Below are positions 23,274 to 36,079 of a stretch of 64,000 bases of DNA, piece after piece (position 1 is the first letter of the stretch; the number at the start of each line of letters is the position of its first letter). Where the stretch lies: positions 6,630,655 through 6,694,654 of the forward strand of contig NC_086365.1 in NCBI RefSeq assembly GCF_036324505.1, read 5' to 3'. A model generated the notes under the pieces. The model had not been told where the DNA came from. It searched no databases and saw nothing but the letters and a program-made list of their open reading frames with translations. Source of the stretch: Eleginops maclovinus. Its lineage: Eukaryota > Chordata > Actinopteri > Perciformes > Eleginopidae. The translations under genes and the position numbers were made by a program.

Positions 23274-26200
23274 GATCCAAAGTTGTTTACTTCCTCAGCC
23301 TTTTTTCACATGTAATTGAGTAACTACATGGAGAATAATGATTGACAGGTCATATCATTGAATCAGCATGAGTGTGTAGAACTGCTGAGATCAACCGCAC
23401 ACACGGTCGGGAGAGCCCTGTGTTTGTAATGCAGCGTTAGTTCACTCGGCGGATGATTTAAATCCTGCGTCGTCGCCCTCCGCTCGCTCTGAGTTTGATT
23501 ACTTTCCCCGATGGACTCTCCAAGTGCATCCTGGGATCGGCTTTGTCTCTGTTATTTTATATATGAGTAAACAAATAACTGTCACCAGAGGTAGTGTTGA
23601 CAAAGCTAAATATATAGTATGAAGTATGTTGGGGCCAACTGGAGAACGGCCAGCTTTTTGATATTAAACAATGGCTGCTCTTCTGTGGTGACAAAACAGC
23701 ATTTTTTTTCCTATGGGACGGGATTTAAATCTTTAATGTTAGGCCTGTTTTATGCAATGTAAATGTTGATCATATTGTTGTGGATCACGAAAATCAAACC
23801 AATTACTGATGCTTTAATGCACACAAAACATCCAATGTGTCCATAGTTTTTGGCTTTGTACAGTTGCCTCTGTAGCCATAAGATTTGGTCTTCCTAGATA
23901 AACAATAGAGCATTGAAGGAGGTTTAGAGACATGAGGGGTGGAAGAAAATAGGAATATCTACGGTCAAGACATGAGGCTCTTCTTTGTCCTCTGTCAGGA
24001 ATTGTAGAAGTGGCATTGAGAGGTCAGTGGACCACAGCGGTGAAACCTCAAGTCCTTCCTGCACTCACGAGCTGAGACAATTCCCATTTCCTGTTTTTTA
24101 TATTCTCTACACTGTAGTATAGGAGTGTTCTCAAAAGACGATCTCTTGACACTATCTGTTCTTCCAAGGGGGAACATGTCAAAGGATTCTTGTACAGCTT
24201 TGGTGAAAACAACTTGACTGTAAATAGGAATTTCTCAGAAGGTTGCAAGCAATACCGTGAGACACAGCCTGCCTCAGTAACTTAAATGAATCGTCTTCCT
24301 CTTTTTTTTGGTGAGCCGCGCTGGATGTCTTGCACAACCAGCTTGGAAAATGAAGAATAATGCTATGTTGGATTTCATCAGCCGAAATACTGCCTGAGTG
24401 TGATCTTAAAAGGACCGCAAGAGAAAAAGGAGACAAAACTAGAATGTGAAAGATGCGTTGACAAGTGAGTTAAAGTGGAAAGATAAAGGAACATCAGTGA
24501 AGCTTTTGCTTTAAAGTTACACAATTCGTAATAAGACTTTAAAAAATATTGTAAATTCAAATTGTGTGACAATTTTTGAGCCCCCAAAAACCTGTTTAAT
24601 GCATTTCTTTCTCCCTTAAAACATTGGCAAAGCTGGTTACGTATTTTTAATTGATATCCATAGCACTACTAGAAAACTGGATAAAAAACAAATAAGCCTT
24701 TCAAAAATCCTGTCCAACCACAGGAAGTCACTAGAACAGAGTAAAAATAAAACACTTTAACCCAACAACAGTGCCATGACAGCAGGTTAACTGGTGGAGC
24801 TCTGCAAAAACAAGGGTTTATTTATTCATGGTTTATATGAAGGGGACACAGCTATCCGATGCAAGTATCATAGTATTTATAGAAGATGCAAGTTTAAGAC
24901 CTCCATCCTTAGGAAGACGTTTTATAAAACTAGATGATTAAAAAGTGAGGTAAAAGCAAGGTTTTAAAGAAAAAACGTGTTGGGAAGAACAGTTTAGAGT
25001 TAACGCTAAATTAAGAATGAAAATAGTTGAATGGTCAAGTGATCTTTAGCTGACCTATAGAACTCCAAAGGTGACATCCTACAGGCAATTTTACAGTACA
25101 ACACCTCATAAAAAGCAAAATCTTAACCATGCTTCCACAAACCTGCATATTCTGGAGCAAATCCTCATGCAAGCACTCGCATTCTGACCTGCTGTCCTAT
25201 TCTTTTATTTTATATACAGTGCAGTCTCCTCTGCACCAACATTTTGTTCCTTGAATGCCATCTTATCGACTGATTGATATCCCGCATACGCATGCATGTG
25301 CACGCACACAGAAACACTCACTCACACTGTACACTTGACAAAAGCTCTCTAATGTTTCGGCAGTGACAGGACCATGGCAGCGTCCATTACGACACATGTC
25401 GAGGCAATCAATACGCCTTCTCCAAGAAGCCTTTGAGCAACCTTTACTGACACCTGCACCTCCACTGTGAGTGTCCAACTGGTTACCCTGCGAGGTGTTC
25501 GAGACACAACACTTCCTTTTCGGGCAGCATTATGTGCAGCGCTTTAATTGTCAAAGTTAAATCAATCTAAAAGACTCAATTGCAAACAAAAGCTTAAATG
25601 TTTCAGGGTACTTATTGAAACGAGGATTCAGGTTAAAAGGATAGAAAGTTCTTTGGAATAAATTTTTGAGGGAAAAAAGCTACAAACATTCATTTACAAT
25701 TTGTTGCCGGCTAAGGCAGCAACCATAAACCCAGTTAGGCAGAGACAAGTCTGGTAATGAAAGGTGGCAGATTTGTGGAGCCCGGAGAGACCCTTCAGCT
25801 AGAGACTGAGCTTTTATACTTGAAGTTGCAAATCAGATCAGTAAAAGCTCCGTTTTCCTCAACGATTGGTCCTCCAAAATGTCCTATCTCTTCACAGTAT
25901 TTGGAGATACAGTGAAGCCTGCTCTTGATGCTCATATTTCTTTATCTCTCTGTAATCTGACTCCACACCCAGAGGATGAGAGTAGATTTGCTTCAGCTGA
26001 CAGTGGCACTCTTTGGGGAGCTCTATAATATAATACAGTACAGTACATGACAACATAGCTTCAGCTCCTTTAAAGGGCCTTGTCTCTGCAGCTTGTTATC
26101 AGGGTGTATTTGACACTGTGTGCCAGGCATGGTGACAACTGAGTATGCTAATTCTAACATGCCGACGTCTCCTCAACGCCGTGGTCCCACAGTGATTCAT

Positions 26201-26604
26201 CATGCAGCTGCATATCTAATGTGCACCTTGGCGAGTAGCTGAAGCAGGGCAAAGGTCTCTGGAGCTGCAACACAAATAGCTTGAAATGACAACACTGTCA
26301 TACAACTGAAATGTTATTTCTCTATTTTTAGTTCATTTCATGATCCATATCATAAAAACATTAATATGGTAATATAACAGTGCTGCTGTTTGTTTGTTAA
26401 AGGTCATCAGTTATTAAGCATGAATTCATTTTCCTGTGGTAGCTGCTTTAAAAACATTGTTAATCAAATGTCTTTTGATTGCTAAAGAACCATTTTGCTG
26501 TTTCAAAATGATTTGGTGATGCCCTGACCTTTTTTTCTAGCATCATACTTCTTTGAATTTGATGCTAATTAGCTTACTTTAGGATGCTAATGCACTCAAT
26601 AGAG
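23274..26604. other. Mostly noncoding stretch
   Basis: Apart from the weak exon candidate at 25364 there is only AT-rich sequence with chance open frames, for example at 24048-24587 on the minus strand. No repeat recognised. Confidence 0.45.
25364..25466 (+). CDS. Candidate exon, open on both strands
   Basis: The acceptor is at ctaatgtttcggcag (25363) and the donor is CCACT|GTGAGT at 25467. One + frame is open throughout and contains RHMSRQSIRLLQEAFEQPLL; its stop would be formed only by reading into the intron. The opposite strand is also open for 71 codons and has its own GTGAGT donor near 25317. Low CpG loss and dual open frames could mean a conserved element. I cannot decide the strand. 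Confidence 0.22.
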
Positions 26605-26700
26605 TCAGGATTCCTTTATTAGTCCCGCAGCAGGGACATTTTCAGTGTTAGAGCAAAGTTGCATAGCAAGTCAAATTGTCAAACAACAATAAGAATAAAC
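26605..26700 (+). repeat. SINE-like 'ggattcctttattagtcccg' fragment
   Basis: The phrase tcaggattcctttattagtc followed by a cccgcag/ggacatt pattern matches the tail of a common fish SINE in inverse orientation. Related fragments: 4321-4390, 38338-38395 and 42405-42470. Confidence 0.35.
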
Positions 26701-26849
26701 TAAATTATTATATAGAGAAGAACATCACACATTAATAGTTCCAAAAACTAAAACAAATAAGTACACAACCATGGTTCAAAATGAGTTGTGTGTTGGGATA
26801 TTATATATATTTTTATTATTGCACAGTAAAATTGCAAGCAAGTGTTTAT

Positions 26850-27005
26850 ATTTCACATTGCAGGTGTGTGGCACAATGTAGCAACGGTTATACACCAACA
26901 TGCTAGCATATTCAGTTTGAGCATGTTGGCATGCTAACTTTAGCATTTAGCTCTAAACACCTCTTTGCCTAGCATCACAAAGTAGCTAGCATGGCTGGTT
27001 TGACA
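26850..27005 (+). repeat. 'gcatgctaactttagcattt' fish repeat
   Basis: Contains ggcatgctaactttagcatt, tagctctaaacacctcttt and agctagcatggctg. A reverse-oriented fragment lies at 34895-34945 and a related one at 58780-58880. Common in teleosts; class unknown to me. Confidence 0.45.
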
Positions 27006-30000
27006 ATGAGAATCAACATTATTAACTACATCTTCACACGAGTCACGGTGCAATGTAGTACTGAAACAATGTTGAATAACTTTGACAAATTGGAAATAAT
27101 TGGCTGACTTCTTCCTAATTGTTAGGATATTCTAATTGTTTCTACTTTCTAGGTGTGTGCTGAACAAAACAAGCAATATACATTTATTCCGCCATTTTTA
27201 CGACTGAATAATCAATCAACTAACAGTACAATTAGAAAAATGACTGATTTATTAGTTGTTAAAAATAGTTACACCCTTTGTTGTTTTATGGTTATTTGAT
27301 TTGGCCTTGACGACTACAACAAGTTCAATTCAACAAGAGGGACTTTGTTTTCTTATTTTCATTTTTATATTAGTGTTCTCCAGCATGTCAGAACAGACTG
27401 GCATAACTCTTCCCAAAGTAATTGCTATCTGTCAAACTGTTTCCCCCCAACTCATTCATTTGACTTTTTCTGTTTTGATCATGTTGTTAAAAAATAACCT
27501 CTACCCATTTTTTGTTGGTGCAGTGTGATTTACATTTCTCAGTCATGAAATAATGTATTTTATGTTCGAAAGAGGCAGGCTGTTGCTGGTCCCTCTCATT
27601 GCTCTACACTGCTTCAGTGTCTTGCAGGATAAAGTTGCCGCAGCCGGAGCCTCTTTACGTATGCACAAAATGTCTCTCCTGCTCCTTGTTTGCAGCTCAT
27701 TTGCAGTTTAAGTGGTTCTTTCACCACACAGGCTTGCAGCAAACTAATCCATCACAAGCATACTATGTGTGTACGAGACATACAGTACACACACACATGC
27801 AGGGAAAATGAAAAGTGTGATTTTCATACATATCCTCAGGCTACCACAGCCTCATCATGTGTGGCCTCATACTCCCACTATTATTGCCGGCGTCATAGCT
27901 AAGTGTTTTATGTGCTTTCGTACAACAGCTGGGGCTTAATGGGGAATTCTTATCAGTGCTTAACAAGGCCTCTCGAAGCAGCTCCACACAGTCCTACCTA
28001 AATGCATATATGCTGCGCAGATTCTTCTCAAATCCCCAATCTACACATCGTCACTGAAACAATCTGATACATCGGTCGAAAGCTTCCCTTTATAGATTAG
28101 GACCGCAGCCTGATCAAACACAGACTTTCAAACCAAAAATCAATTTGTTTGAGCTCTTTGATTGATGAAAAAGGACTGTGTGTTTCTCTTAAGGGATTTA
28201 GATGGAAAGAGGGATGCATCTGAGGAGACATGCAGTCCAGCTATGAAACACATGATACACACACAGTTTCTCAGGTGTTGGTTTAATGAACACAGTTTCT
28301 GCGTTTGCACAAACTGCCTCACTGGGACCATGTGAATAATCGCTTTGATTAAATATGAATAAATATTATTTTTTAAATACGTACCCTGCTTTGATCGGAA
28401 ATTCAAACAGCTTTTTAATTGGTTGAACAATGACCTGTTTTAATTAATGGGGAACCATTCTTAAACAGTATTGGTCTCTTGACTCAGATATTATGTGTGA
28501 TGCGTTGGCAGCTTTGTGAATGCTGAAAGACAAACAGTAGTGGATCAGAGCCAGGGAAAACACAGAGAGGATTGAGAGGCTCCCACCAATGAGCACTTAG
28601 CCGCTGTAAGCCATGCCCACTGCACATCTGTACAGTGACGTCAGAGTTCAGTGCACTGCAGCACATTGGCAGGTCCCTTTTTATATGACGGATGTGAAGG
28701 AGGGCTTAGTCGCCTCTGATGGCAAAGATCCTGCACGTCCACAGTCATACTATGTAGAAATGCTACAGCTGTAAGGTGAACAGAGGAAGTCTCAGTGGGC
28801 AACACTAAAGCATTGGTCCTTCTGTTCTCTAATGACAATCTTCTCTGATAACAATACTTCAGATTTTGTGAATTCATTTTTTGTAAATCTTTATCACAGA
28901 GTCTGGAGAACTGCACTCTTGGACCACTTTGATTGAGTTTCAGGAACACAACAGCTTTTTTTTTAAGGTTCCTTTCTTACAATTCCAGACACGTATTGGT
29001 TTTTATTCTCTATATTGTTCAATTATCATTAACACGGTTATCCCTGTACAAATTGTATGATTCAGAATTGCTTAAGTTGCCTAACTTTATCATATCTCAA
29101 AGAGTTTTTTTTTTGCTATAACAAATATATTTTCCCACCCTAAACAAATACAATAGGTGATATAGGCAGGTTTTACGAAGCAATAGTCTTTGGAAATATT
29201 GTTCATGGATGTAGGACTAACATTGTTATTGAAGGTTATTTTGTGCTATCATTACTGCTCTGAGAATACCCCCACTGAATAAAGCACATTTTAATCAGCC
29301 AATCAGATGCCTGGACTGAAGACCCCATCTTGATCCGCTCTCCCCAGCTCTCTCCTGGCACCATAGGGCAATTCAGTTCCCCAGCATGCATTGCTCTTAT
29401 ACAAAATTGGAAAGATGATTATTGACACACTATAAGATTGTGTTAAGATAAAACATTGGTCATAAGAAAAACATACAAGCAAAAAAGGCAAATATGAGAC
29501 CGTGAAGCAATAGTTCGCAAGTTAATCATATACAAATGAATTCATTTAAATTCAATTATGTAAAAAATGACAATTGAGCAACACAAAAATATTAAAACAG
29601 GAAGTGAGAAGCTGAAACATGAGCCATAAATAAAGCAAACATAATAATTAAGACTGCCAACCAGACTACTGAATGACACTGCAAAAAATGCATTGTTTTT
29701 TAAAATTATATTATTAAAGGACAATAGCATTTTAGTCTAACTGATGTGATAAGGCTTTGAGCATGAAGCTACAGGTGCTTTCAACAGTTTTATTAGTACT
29801 TCAATCCTGGGGTCATGCTGGGCTTTTCCCTTACCGTAACACTTGGTCACATAAGAGTGCGCTCACAGCGATTCTGGGTGTTATATAACAGTGTGAGCTT
29901 GAGGAGCAGTCTGAATTATTTTCCGGTCAGTAGTACAACCTCAGCTCTGCTTAATGGGATCTGCTGCTCCACAGCTGGAAATGCTGTTAACCTACGATGT

Positions 30001-30512
30001 AAAGAGCAAATAGTTTGAAGTCTCCAAGAATCCCAAATCCCTCTGAGTCATTTGAGGCTAGCTGTGAGTTCAACACACTCAGCTTAATGAAACTCACTGA
30101 GCTGTGTCTAACAATGAAACACCAGGCCCGCACACGTACCGTTTGGGTCGTTCCCATGGTGATAAACTAGATTTAATATCTAGAGAAAAAGAGCTTTTTG
30201 ATCTATTTCTCACATTCCAGCTCCCCAAGATGTAAACTTCAATGCCTGCACCCAGTTCAATGGGACCAAAGAAATAATTGAACTTTTCTTTTTCCTAAAT
30301 GGCTGGTAGCTTGGTCAGAAAATTGGATTAAACCATTCAGCAAATGTGAATTACTCTTACGAACAGGCCACTTAACGAGAGCAAATTGGATGAAAAGTGG
30401 AGAAGTCTGTTGAAGCATAAATGTTTTTTCAAATGTCAGATACATTTCAGATAAAAGCTGTTTCTAGTCAATGCACTTGTTTCAAATTGGATGAAGCAGT
30501 TGTATTTTATAG
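27006..30512. other. Noncoding stretch upstream of the best exon
   Basis: AT-rich sequence with only short chance frames. Consistent with an intron preceding the exon at 30513. No repeat recognised. Confidence 0.45.
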
Positions 30513-30672
30513 AAAACTTAGTGTGTCAGCAAAAAAGAAAATCAATACAGGCCTATCCTGCATGGGAACACGGCAGGTCTGTGGAAAAGCTAAGGCGAGA
30601 GGAAATGCTTCAGAGACAGCTCAATAATAGATGGCAGCCTGAGAGTCGCTGCTGGGAAGAAGACATACCTGT
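30513..30672 (+). CDS. Internal coding exon, protein unidentified (LMO7/LIMCH1-like helix possible)
   Basis: This is the clearest coding exon in the window. The open frame reads, in part, RKSIQAYPAWEHGRSVEKL and then RREEMLQRQLNNRWQPES, ending near CWEEDIP. It is charged, rich in Arg, Glu and Gln, and looks helical. An acceptor is seen at ttgtattttatag (AG 30511-30512); a second possible acceptor at 30529 would start the exon in phase 0. The donor is either GTAAGC at 30673 (strong) or GTGTAA at 30671 (phase 0). A stop follows at once if it is not spliced. The pattern 'LRxEEM...QL...W..D' recalls the coiled segment after the calponin-homology domain in LMO7 and LIMCH1, but the spacing differs by about two residues, so this is a lead and not an assignment. 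The strand is firm because the opposite strand has no comparable frame. Confidence 0.72.
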
Positions 30673-31263
30673 GTAAGCTACCTCATTTTAAATAAGTTAC
30701 TTTTGTAGATAAAACAGTATTTTATTAAATTATTGTAGTCCACACTCAAAAATGATGCCTCAAAGTGGTCAAAGGAGATTGTTTCAACTTAATCTGGTTG
30801 AAATTTCAGCAATAGCCATAACATCTTTGACCAACAGTAGATCTAGTCCTGCAAGCACCTCGTTCAGCAAAGGGATTTGTCACAATAATGTCACTTTCCT
30901 CCCACACGAAACCATCTTTCACACTGTGTGTATTAGACAGTGATAACTACTCATCTTGTTCCACAGAGAAAATTGCCACAGTTAAAGAATTTGATCATCC
31001 ATCTCCTGCTCCAATCAATATTTAGCTACACTGCAAAACATTCACACTTATGACAACATAAAAGTAATAATAATCCAGATTGAATATCTAAAATCATTTA
31101 GTAGGAGTAGAAGGGGCAACACCGGCTCGTAACCCATGCAGACATTCTATTTTGTATAATCATTTAATGTCCAGAATTGAGATATTAGGCCTGATTTTTG
31201 TTTGTTTTTACCACACAGACAAATTGCGTTACATGTCATATGTTACAATTCAATACTGTAGAC

Positions 31264-31808
31264 CAAGGGTGTCCAAACTTTTTTCACCGAGGGCCACATA
31301 CAGAAAAATATACAGAGAGCTGGGCCACTTATAGAGGTGAATATTGCCTCATAAATTAAGTTATAAGTTAGCAAAACAAATCAAATGTAGGTGAATAATG
31401 CGCAATACTTGAAAACGCTTTCAGAAAAAAACAGCCTACATCCCGTCTGTCTTTAGGGTTCATTTATGTTGTTGGCAGCTCATTCCTTAAAACAGAAGCC
31501 TCAGATTGCTGATAATAAGAGTAAATATGAAGGTTCAATTTCAAGCTTGTTATAGAAATAAGTTATTGGGCTTTTTTTTATCAACTAAGATTTGTTAGAA
31601 AATGTTTTACATTTTAAATGACTGAATTTATTTGAAAGTTGGGATCATTAATATATTTGAACATATATATCTGAGAAGTACAATGTAACACAAGCAAACG
31701 TTTAATTTGTGGGCCATATTGCATTATACTTTTAGAATTAGGAGAGGGCTGATTCAAAATGGCCTGCGGGCCGCATTTGGCCCCCGGGCCGTAGTTTGGA
31801 CACCCCTG
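31264..31808 (+). mobile_element. hAT-type MITE, second copy, 545 bp
   Basis: The ends are caagggtgtccaaact and agtttggacacccctg, near-perfect inverted repeats. The flanking 8-mers ctgtagac and ctacacac agree at five positions, so the target duplication is decayed or uncertain. The element is about 40 bp upstream of the CpG island. Confidence 0.86.
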
Positions 31809-32163
31809 CTACACACTATGGAAGTAATTTGGGATTAAGTATATCTCCAAAGGATATTTCGACATTTTGACTGCAGGGGATGGGGATCGAACCTCTGCGC
31901 TCCAGTCTCCCCGCTTGGACCACAAATGGAGACACACAGAATAATGTAACCTGTTACAAGAAGGACTTTAAATGACTCTGCAACAACGGCACATTTTACA
32001 GTGTAAACACAGTGCTGGGCTGCAGCGTGTTTTTGGCTGTGCAGGGTGCTGATGCTCCGCCTGATTATTGGTGAAGCCGGAGGAGGAGGGAGCCGATAAT
32101 CCCCGCGCAGACGGAACCATCCGAGCCGCTGCCAGAGCTGCGTGCAGCGGGTGTGAGGGCACC

Positions 32164-32229
32164 ATGGAGCCGCTGTCTCTTCGCGGGGTTTCTTCCTCAG
32201 GCAAATGGCTGGAAGGACAAACAGAATAG
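32164..32229 (+). other. Upstream ORF (21 codons) with optimal start context
   Basis: Inside the CpG island the start context is gcaccATGG, an essentially perfect Kozak match and much better than that of the ATG at 32483. The frame encodes MEPLSLRGVSSS followed by GKWLEGQTE and stops at TAG 32227-32229. If the transcript starts upstream of 32164, this uORF would be translated first and could restrain the downstream start. A CAG|GCAAAT within it is a weaker GC-type donor, so it might instead be a coding exon. Confidence 0.4.
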
Positions 32230-32482
32230 TCACCTGCATACGAGAGGGGGACGCGCAAGAACACCGGAGATTTTTTCTCGTTTTCACGGATTGTACGGAT
32301 CAGCGTTGCGCAGCTTGAACCGGAGCTCTCCACCATCTGATGCCGGGAGCGTAGCATCGGGTCACGGGCTGATCCGAGAGCTCGCCTCGGGGTTTTTTGT
32401 TTTCTTCTTCTGTGAAGCACATCACCTTTGGCTGACATAAAGAACTTCATCTGCAGTGGATTGTTTTCCCATTAAAAGGAAT

Positions 32483-32563
32483 ATGATTTTCTCAGACATG
32501 AGTACGGGGACCAACTCCCCGAAGGTGCACCCACCGAATGGGACGAGGTTCTACACATTCCAG
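32483..32563 (+). CDS. Putative first coding exon with a GC-AG donor, protein unidentified
   Basis: At the 3' edge of the CpG island, ATG at 32483 opens 27 codons ending exactly at CAG|GCAAGT, the preferred form of the rare GC-AG donor. The residues run MIFSDMSTGTNSPK, then VHPPNGTRFYTFQ. Reading on past the donor gives a stop after two codons (TAG at 32570-32572), so splicing is needed for a longer protein. A second in-frame ATG at 32498 has G at -3; the first has A at -3. There is no signal peptide. The exon ends in phase 0. I do not recognise the protein. It may be an alternative first exon of the gene that owns the 30513 exon, 1.8 kb upstream, or the start of another gene. Confidence 0.55.
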
Positions 32564-32572
32564 GCAAGTTAG

Positions 32573-34794
32573 CGGTGTGCACCATAACTCAGATCTGATC
32601 TTTTAATGCTCAAAATGTTTTCTGATCCTGGCTGCTCTTAGTTGTTGCTATGTGGCTTTTAGTGTGGCACATTTTGAGCTTTTGGGATGTATTGTATTGT
32701 CTGCAGGGCAGTGAGTGTTGGGTGTTTCCTATCTTCGTGTGCAGACTGACTTCCTCAGACTCCCATAAATCCAAATGTGTCACGACTTTGTGTTGGATTT
32801 GCAATGCACTCCACTATTGTTTTTGTATTTGAGGTGGATAAAGAGGGATATGGCACAGACTGGAATCGTCCTTTTATTATGTGTTATTGCATAAAGTGAA
32901 AGCAAAGTGGACATATTAGCACACAAATAAATGAAGGGACGTTCAGTAAAGAGATACCTAAGAAACACATATTTGCAGAAGAATTTGCGTGGTTTCACAG
33001 CTTGATAAATAAAACATCAGAGGGCAAAATTGTGAGAAACAAGAATTCCTTTTTTTATTTTCATACTGTATAATGATGTTCAATTATTCAAGCTGTATCT
33101 CACCAGCTGCTTATATTTGAAGTGTGCTCTAGTTCTATTATCTTCCTCCTGTTTCTAAAGAGAAATACACACACGTGTGAACAGTGCTCTACATTTATCA
33201 CTGTAGTCTAACCATATATATATATATATTCAAGCTCTGACCAGTCCATGCATGGCAATGAGGCATTGTCAGAGAATATTGATCGAGTGTGTGGATGCCT
33301 GCACTTTCTGTTTCTACTGTGGGCGGAAGGAAATGTTTTTGCAAGTGAGATTTTTCTTTTTTTCAAATCTTCAAAAACCTGCTTTTTTAACAGACAGGGG
33401 AAAATAGGTGATGATGGAAGAATTATTGCATCCAGGTGCAGTCAGCATAAGTTCAGAAGCTGCTGCTTTCCTGAAGATGAGTGGATAGGGGGGTTTGTAG
33501 GTTGCTTTTCAAGTGAGCTGCTGACGGGAGCTTGGGTGTGATGTTTATGTAAAAATACACCTGCTTCATCAATCCAAGGCAATCTGGGCCAGCAGCAGAG
33601 CAGAGTGTCTCATCCCTACTTGCAAGTTTAAATCCCTTTATACCTTACATTTGTTTTGCCAGTGCGGTAATTTTTTCTACAACAAGAAAAGCCAGAGGCT
33701 GCAGAAGCCCCATAAGACACAATATCATTATCTCTGCCTGTTAAATCACTCCATCCAAGAGCATGTTCTTCCGCCCTCTAACTGCACAGAGACTGTGGCT
33801 GTTGCATTTGAAGTTTTTCCCTCTCAGTGTATGGGTTGTCATTAACCTCCCTTTGCCTTTTCATGTCGTATCATTAGTAAAGAAATGTTCCCCCGGGGGC
33901 TCATACCTTTTGCAAGAACCTCCTCTGCTATCAAAAAATCAAAGGCGTCCTAACTCAAAGATTAAAGTTCCAGGAAATCCCCATAAAAAAAGTCACGTTT
34001 GGGCTGCTTCAATACACATAAATCACACTTAATTTTCTTCCACCCTTGAGGTAATATACCATTTATCATGCTTGGTGATGTAATCATCGTGCATCACTAC
34101 ATTAAACCATGCCAAATCAAGGCGTTGTCAGTTCAGCCTTTTTGAACACAGCTCCTGTCAGATTGTTTACCAACTCTTAATGATATTCATTTTATCTGAT
34201 TGCCCTTCCTCATTTGCAATTATAAACCGTCCGGGGCAAATTGAATTAAATTGCAAAGTAGGTGTCTTTTGAAGCCTCAGCGGCTTCATCAGGGTGAGGA
34301 AGTTATTGACTTCCTTTAGTATGCACTGCCAGACTCTGCAAACATGTACCCAGAAGTGTCAGAGTGTGCTTAGTTTGGGAGCTCGCTCGTCTGTGACTAC
34401 AGTCTCTGCATCTCGCTCCAACTCCAAACCCATATCTCCTAATGACATTTGGAGCCAAAAGAGATGGCACAGTAACATGAAGCTAACAGCTAACATTGTG
34501 CTCTCCTCTATGCTTACCTGAAAGCAACGGCAAGAGCATCAGGTTGCAATTCATTTCAATGGTAACAGGCAATATAAAGCTACAGAATGTCAACCAATCA
34601 TATGTTTTGGTTTCAGCCTGATCTGTTATGTCTAAAAATTACCATTGGCTACTTCCCAGTGATATTTAACGACATAACCCGGGGGGAGGAAGTTGGTATA
34701 TAATTTGTTTAAGCTAATATTCTGAGTCTGTGATGCAACTAGTTACAAAACTGTCAGAGAAATATGGAGCAAAAGCTACAATATTGGCTTCCAA
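32573..34794. other. Noncoding stretch, presumed first intron
   Basis: Begins with the GC-type donor of the putative first exon. A short (TA)n lies at about 33214-33229. At 33392-33434 an acceptor-like ttttttaacag is followed by a short open frame (QGKIGDDGRIIAS) but the donor GTGCAG is weak. Nothing firm. Confidence 0.45.
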
Positions 34795-34950
34795 AATGTA
34801 GTGGATATGAAGTAGCATAAAGTTAAAAAACTCAAATTTAAAAAGTACGTAAAACTTGTACTTGAGTGTGATTAACTGTGTGACTGTACCAAATTACATG
34901 ACATGCTATGCTAGCAGCTCTGTGAGGCTAGCTAAGGCACAGAAGTGGTT
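34795..34950 (-). repeat. Composite of two dispersed repeat fragments
   Basis: 34795-34870 carries the aagtac...gtacttgagtg phrases of the 11268 repeat. 34895-34945 carries the inverse of the 26850 repeat (atgctagcagctctgtgagg). Remnants only. Confidence 0.4.
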
Positions 34951-36079
34951 TCTGTCACGCAATTATGCTTGATCCAATGAATCCAGCAGTTTTAGAGACA
35001 TTTCAGTGGATCAAACTCCTTGCTGTTGAGGAAAAGCCAGTAGGATTCATCCTCTGGGGACTATGAATGCCTGTACGAAAATGCCAAAGCAATCTATCTA
35101 ATGGTTATTTCAACCTGGAGCAAAGACGTGGAAGGGCAGTCTGACATTGCCATAAGAAATAGTGAAATTTGCTCCTTTTTTATATCCGTTGTGACGAGAA
35201 GGAATGAGGTACATGATTGTGCCCATGCCTTTGTATGTGTATTCCCTGGTGTTTGAGTGACATTCAATGAGATTTCTTTCATGGTGAGAGGTTTGCGGGC
35301 ATTGCTCTGAACCCACTGGACCATATTATTAGTGTGTTCACAGCCAAGTCTTAACCTCAAGTCTCTTTGATGCGACACAACTTTATAAATTCCAAGAGAT
35401 ATGTTGGATGCCACAGCTAGCTATTATAAAGAAACAGGGAAAAGTTCATGCCGTGTCTTTATCAAGCAACACTTCAGAGTTGTTCTGGGTAAAAGCAATT
35501 TGAGGAACAGTCCGTACAATGTTTCTGCTCCCTGGGTGATTTTTCGGTGAGATGAATGCAGTTCTGGAGTTTGAGCTTTTTAGGTGATAAGCTCTCAGAG
35601 TGTCAATGTTCAAACAACTACAATCCACTGCTGTGAGTGAAACCCCAGAGAGCTGCTTTGTGAAATCGCCAAACAGCATCTTTGAATGATAAATCCCCTT
35701 TTCAGTACCAGTCACTTTAAAAAGACTGCCTCCAAATTCAGTTCAACCCCTTTGCTAGAGTATTAGTTGCTTTGTCCACGTCCTTGTATTTAATATCCCT
35801 TTGTCAGGGTTGAGCTACCTGATAAATGAGATATGATTGTTGCCCAGTATTTGTCCTTGGTTGTCAAATTAGCGGCGCTGCGTGTAATTAGTCTCTTCAG
35901 CTGCAATCTCTTTGCCCTAAAGGCGTGTCATCGTTTCTCTCTATCTAACATGCATTGTGATGCACATGGACAATGTAGCCTGTCACCTTTAGTTAAAAAA
36001 GGTACTATGACAGTGACTGTACCTTATTGAATGAAAGTGGATAACAAGAATGAGGTGACACTGGTGGACGAGTGGCAAG

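Larger units (their letters stand above)
31850..32570 (+). promoter_or_regulatory. CpG island, probable gene promoter and 5' UTR
   Basis: CpG dinucleotides are frequent here (for example around 32085-32175 and 32240-32360), in contrast to the CpG-poor, AT-rich flanks. Several long overlapping open frames on both strands (up to 160 codons on the minus strand) are a by-product of high GC. The island ends at a short open frame with a splice donor, so I read it as a + strand promoter and 5' UTR. No TATA box was recognised, as is usual for CpG-island promoters. A hAT-type MITE ends at 31808, immediately upstream. The exact transcription start cannot be told from sequence. Confidence 0.6.

Noticed and set aside
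31835..32450. 150- and 160-codon minus-strand frames in the CpG island
   Set aside because: High GC makes stops rare; no domain, and the island is better explained as a + strand promoter.
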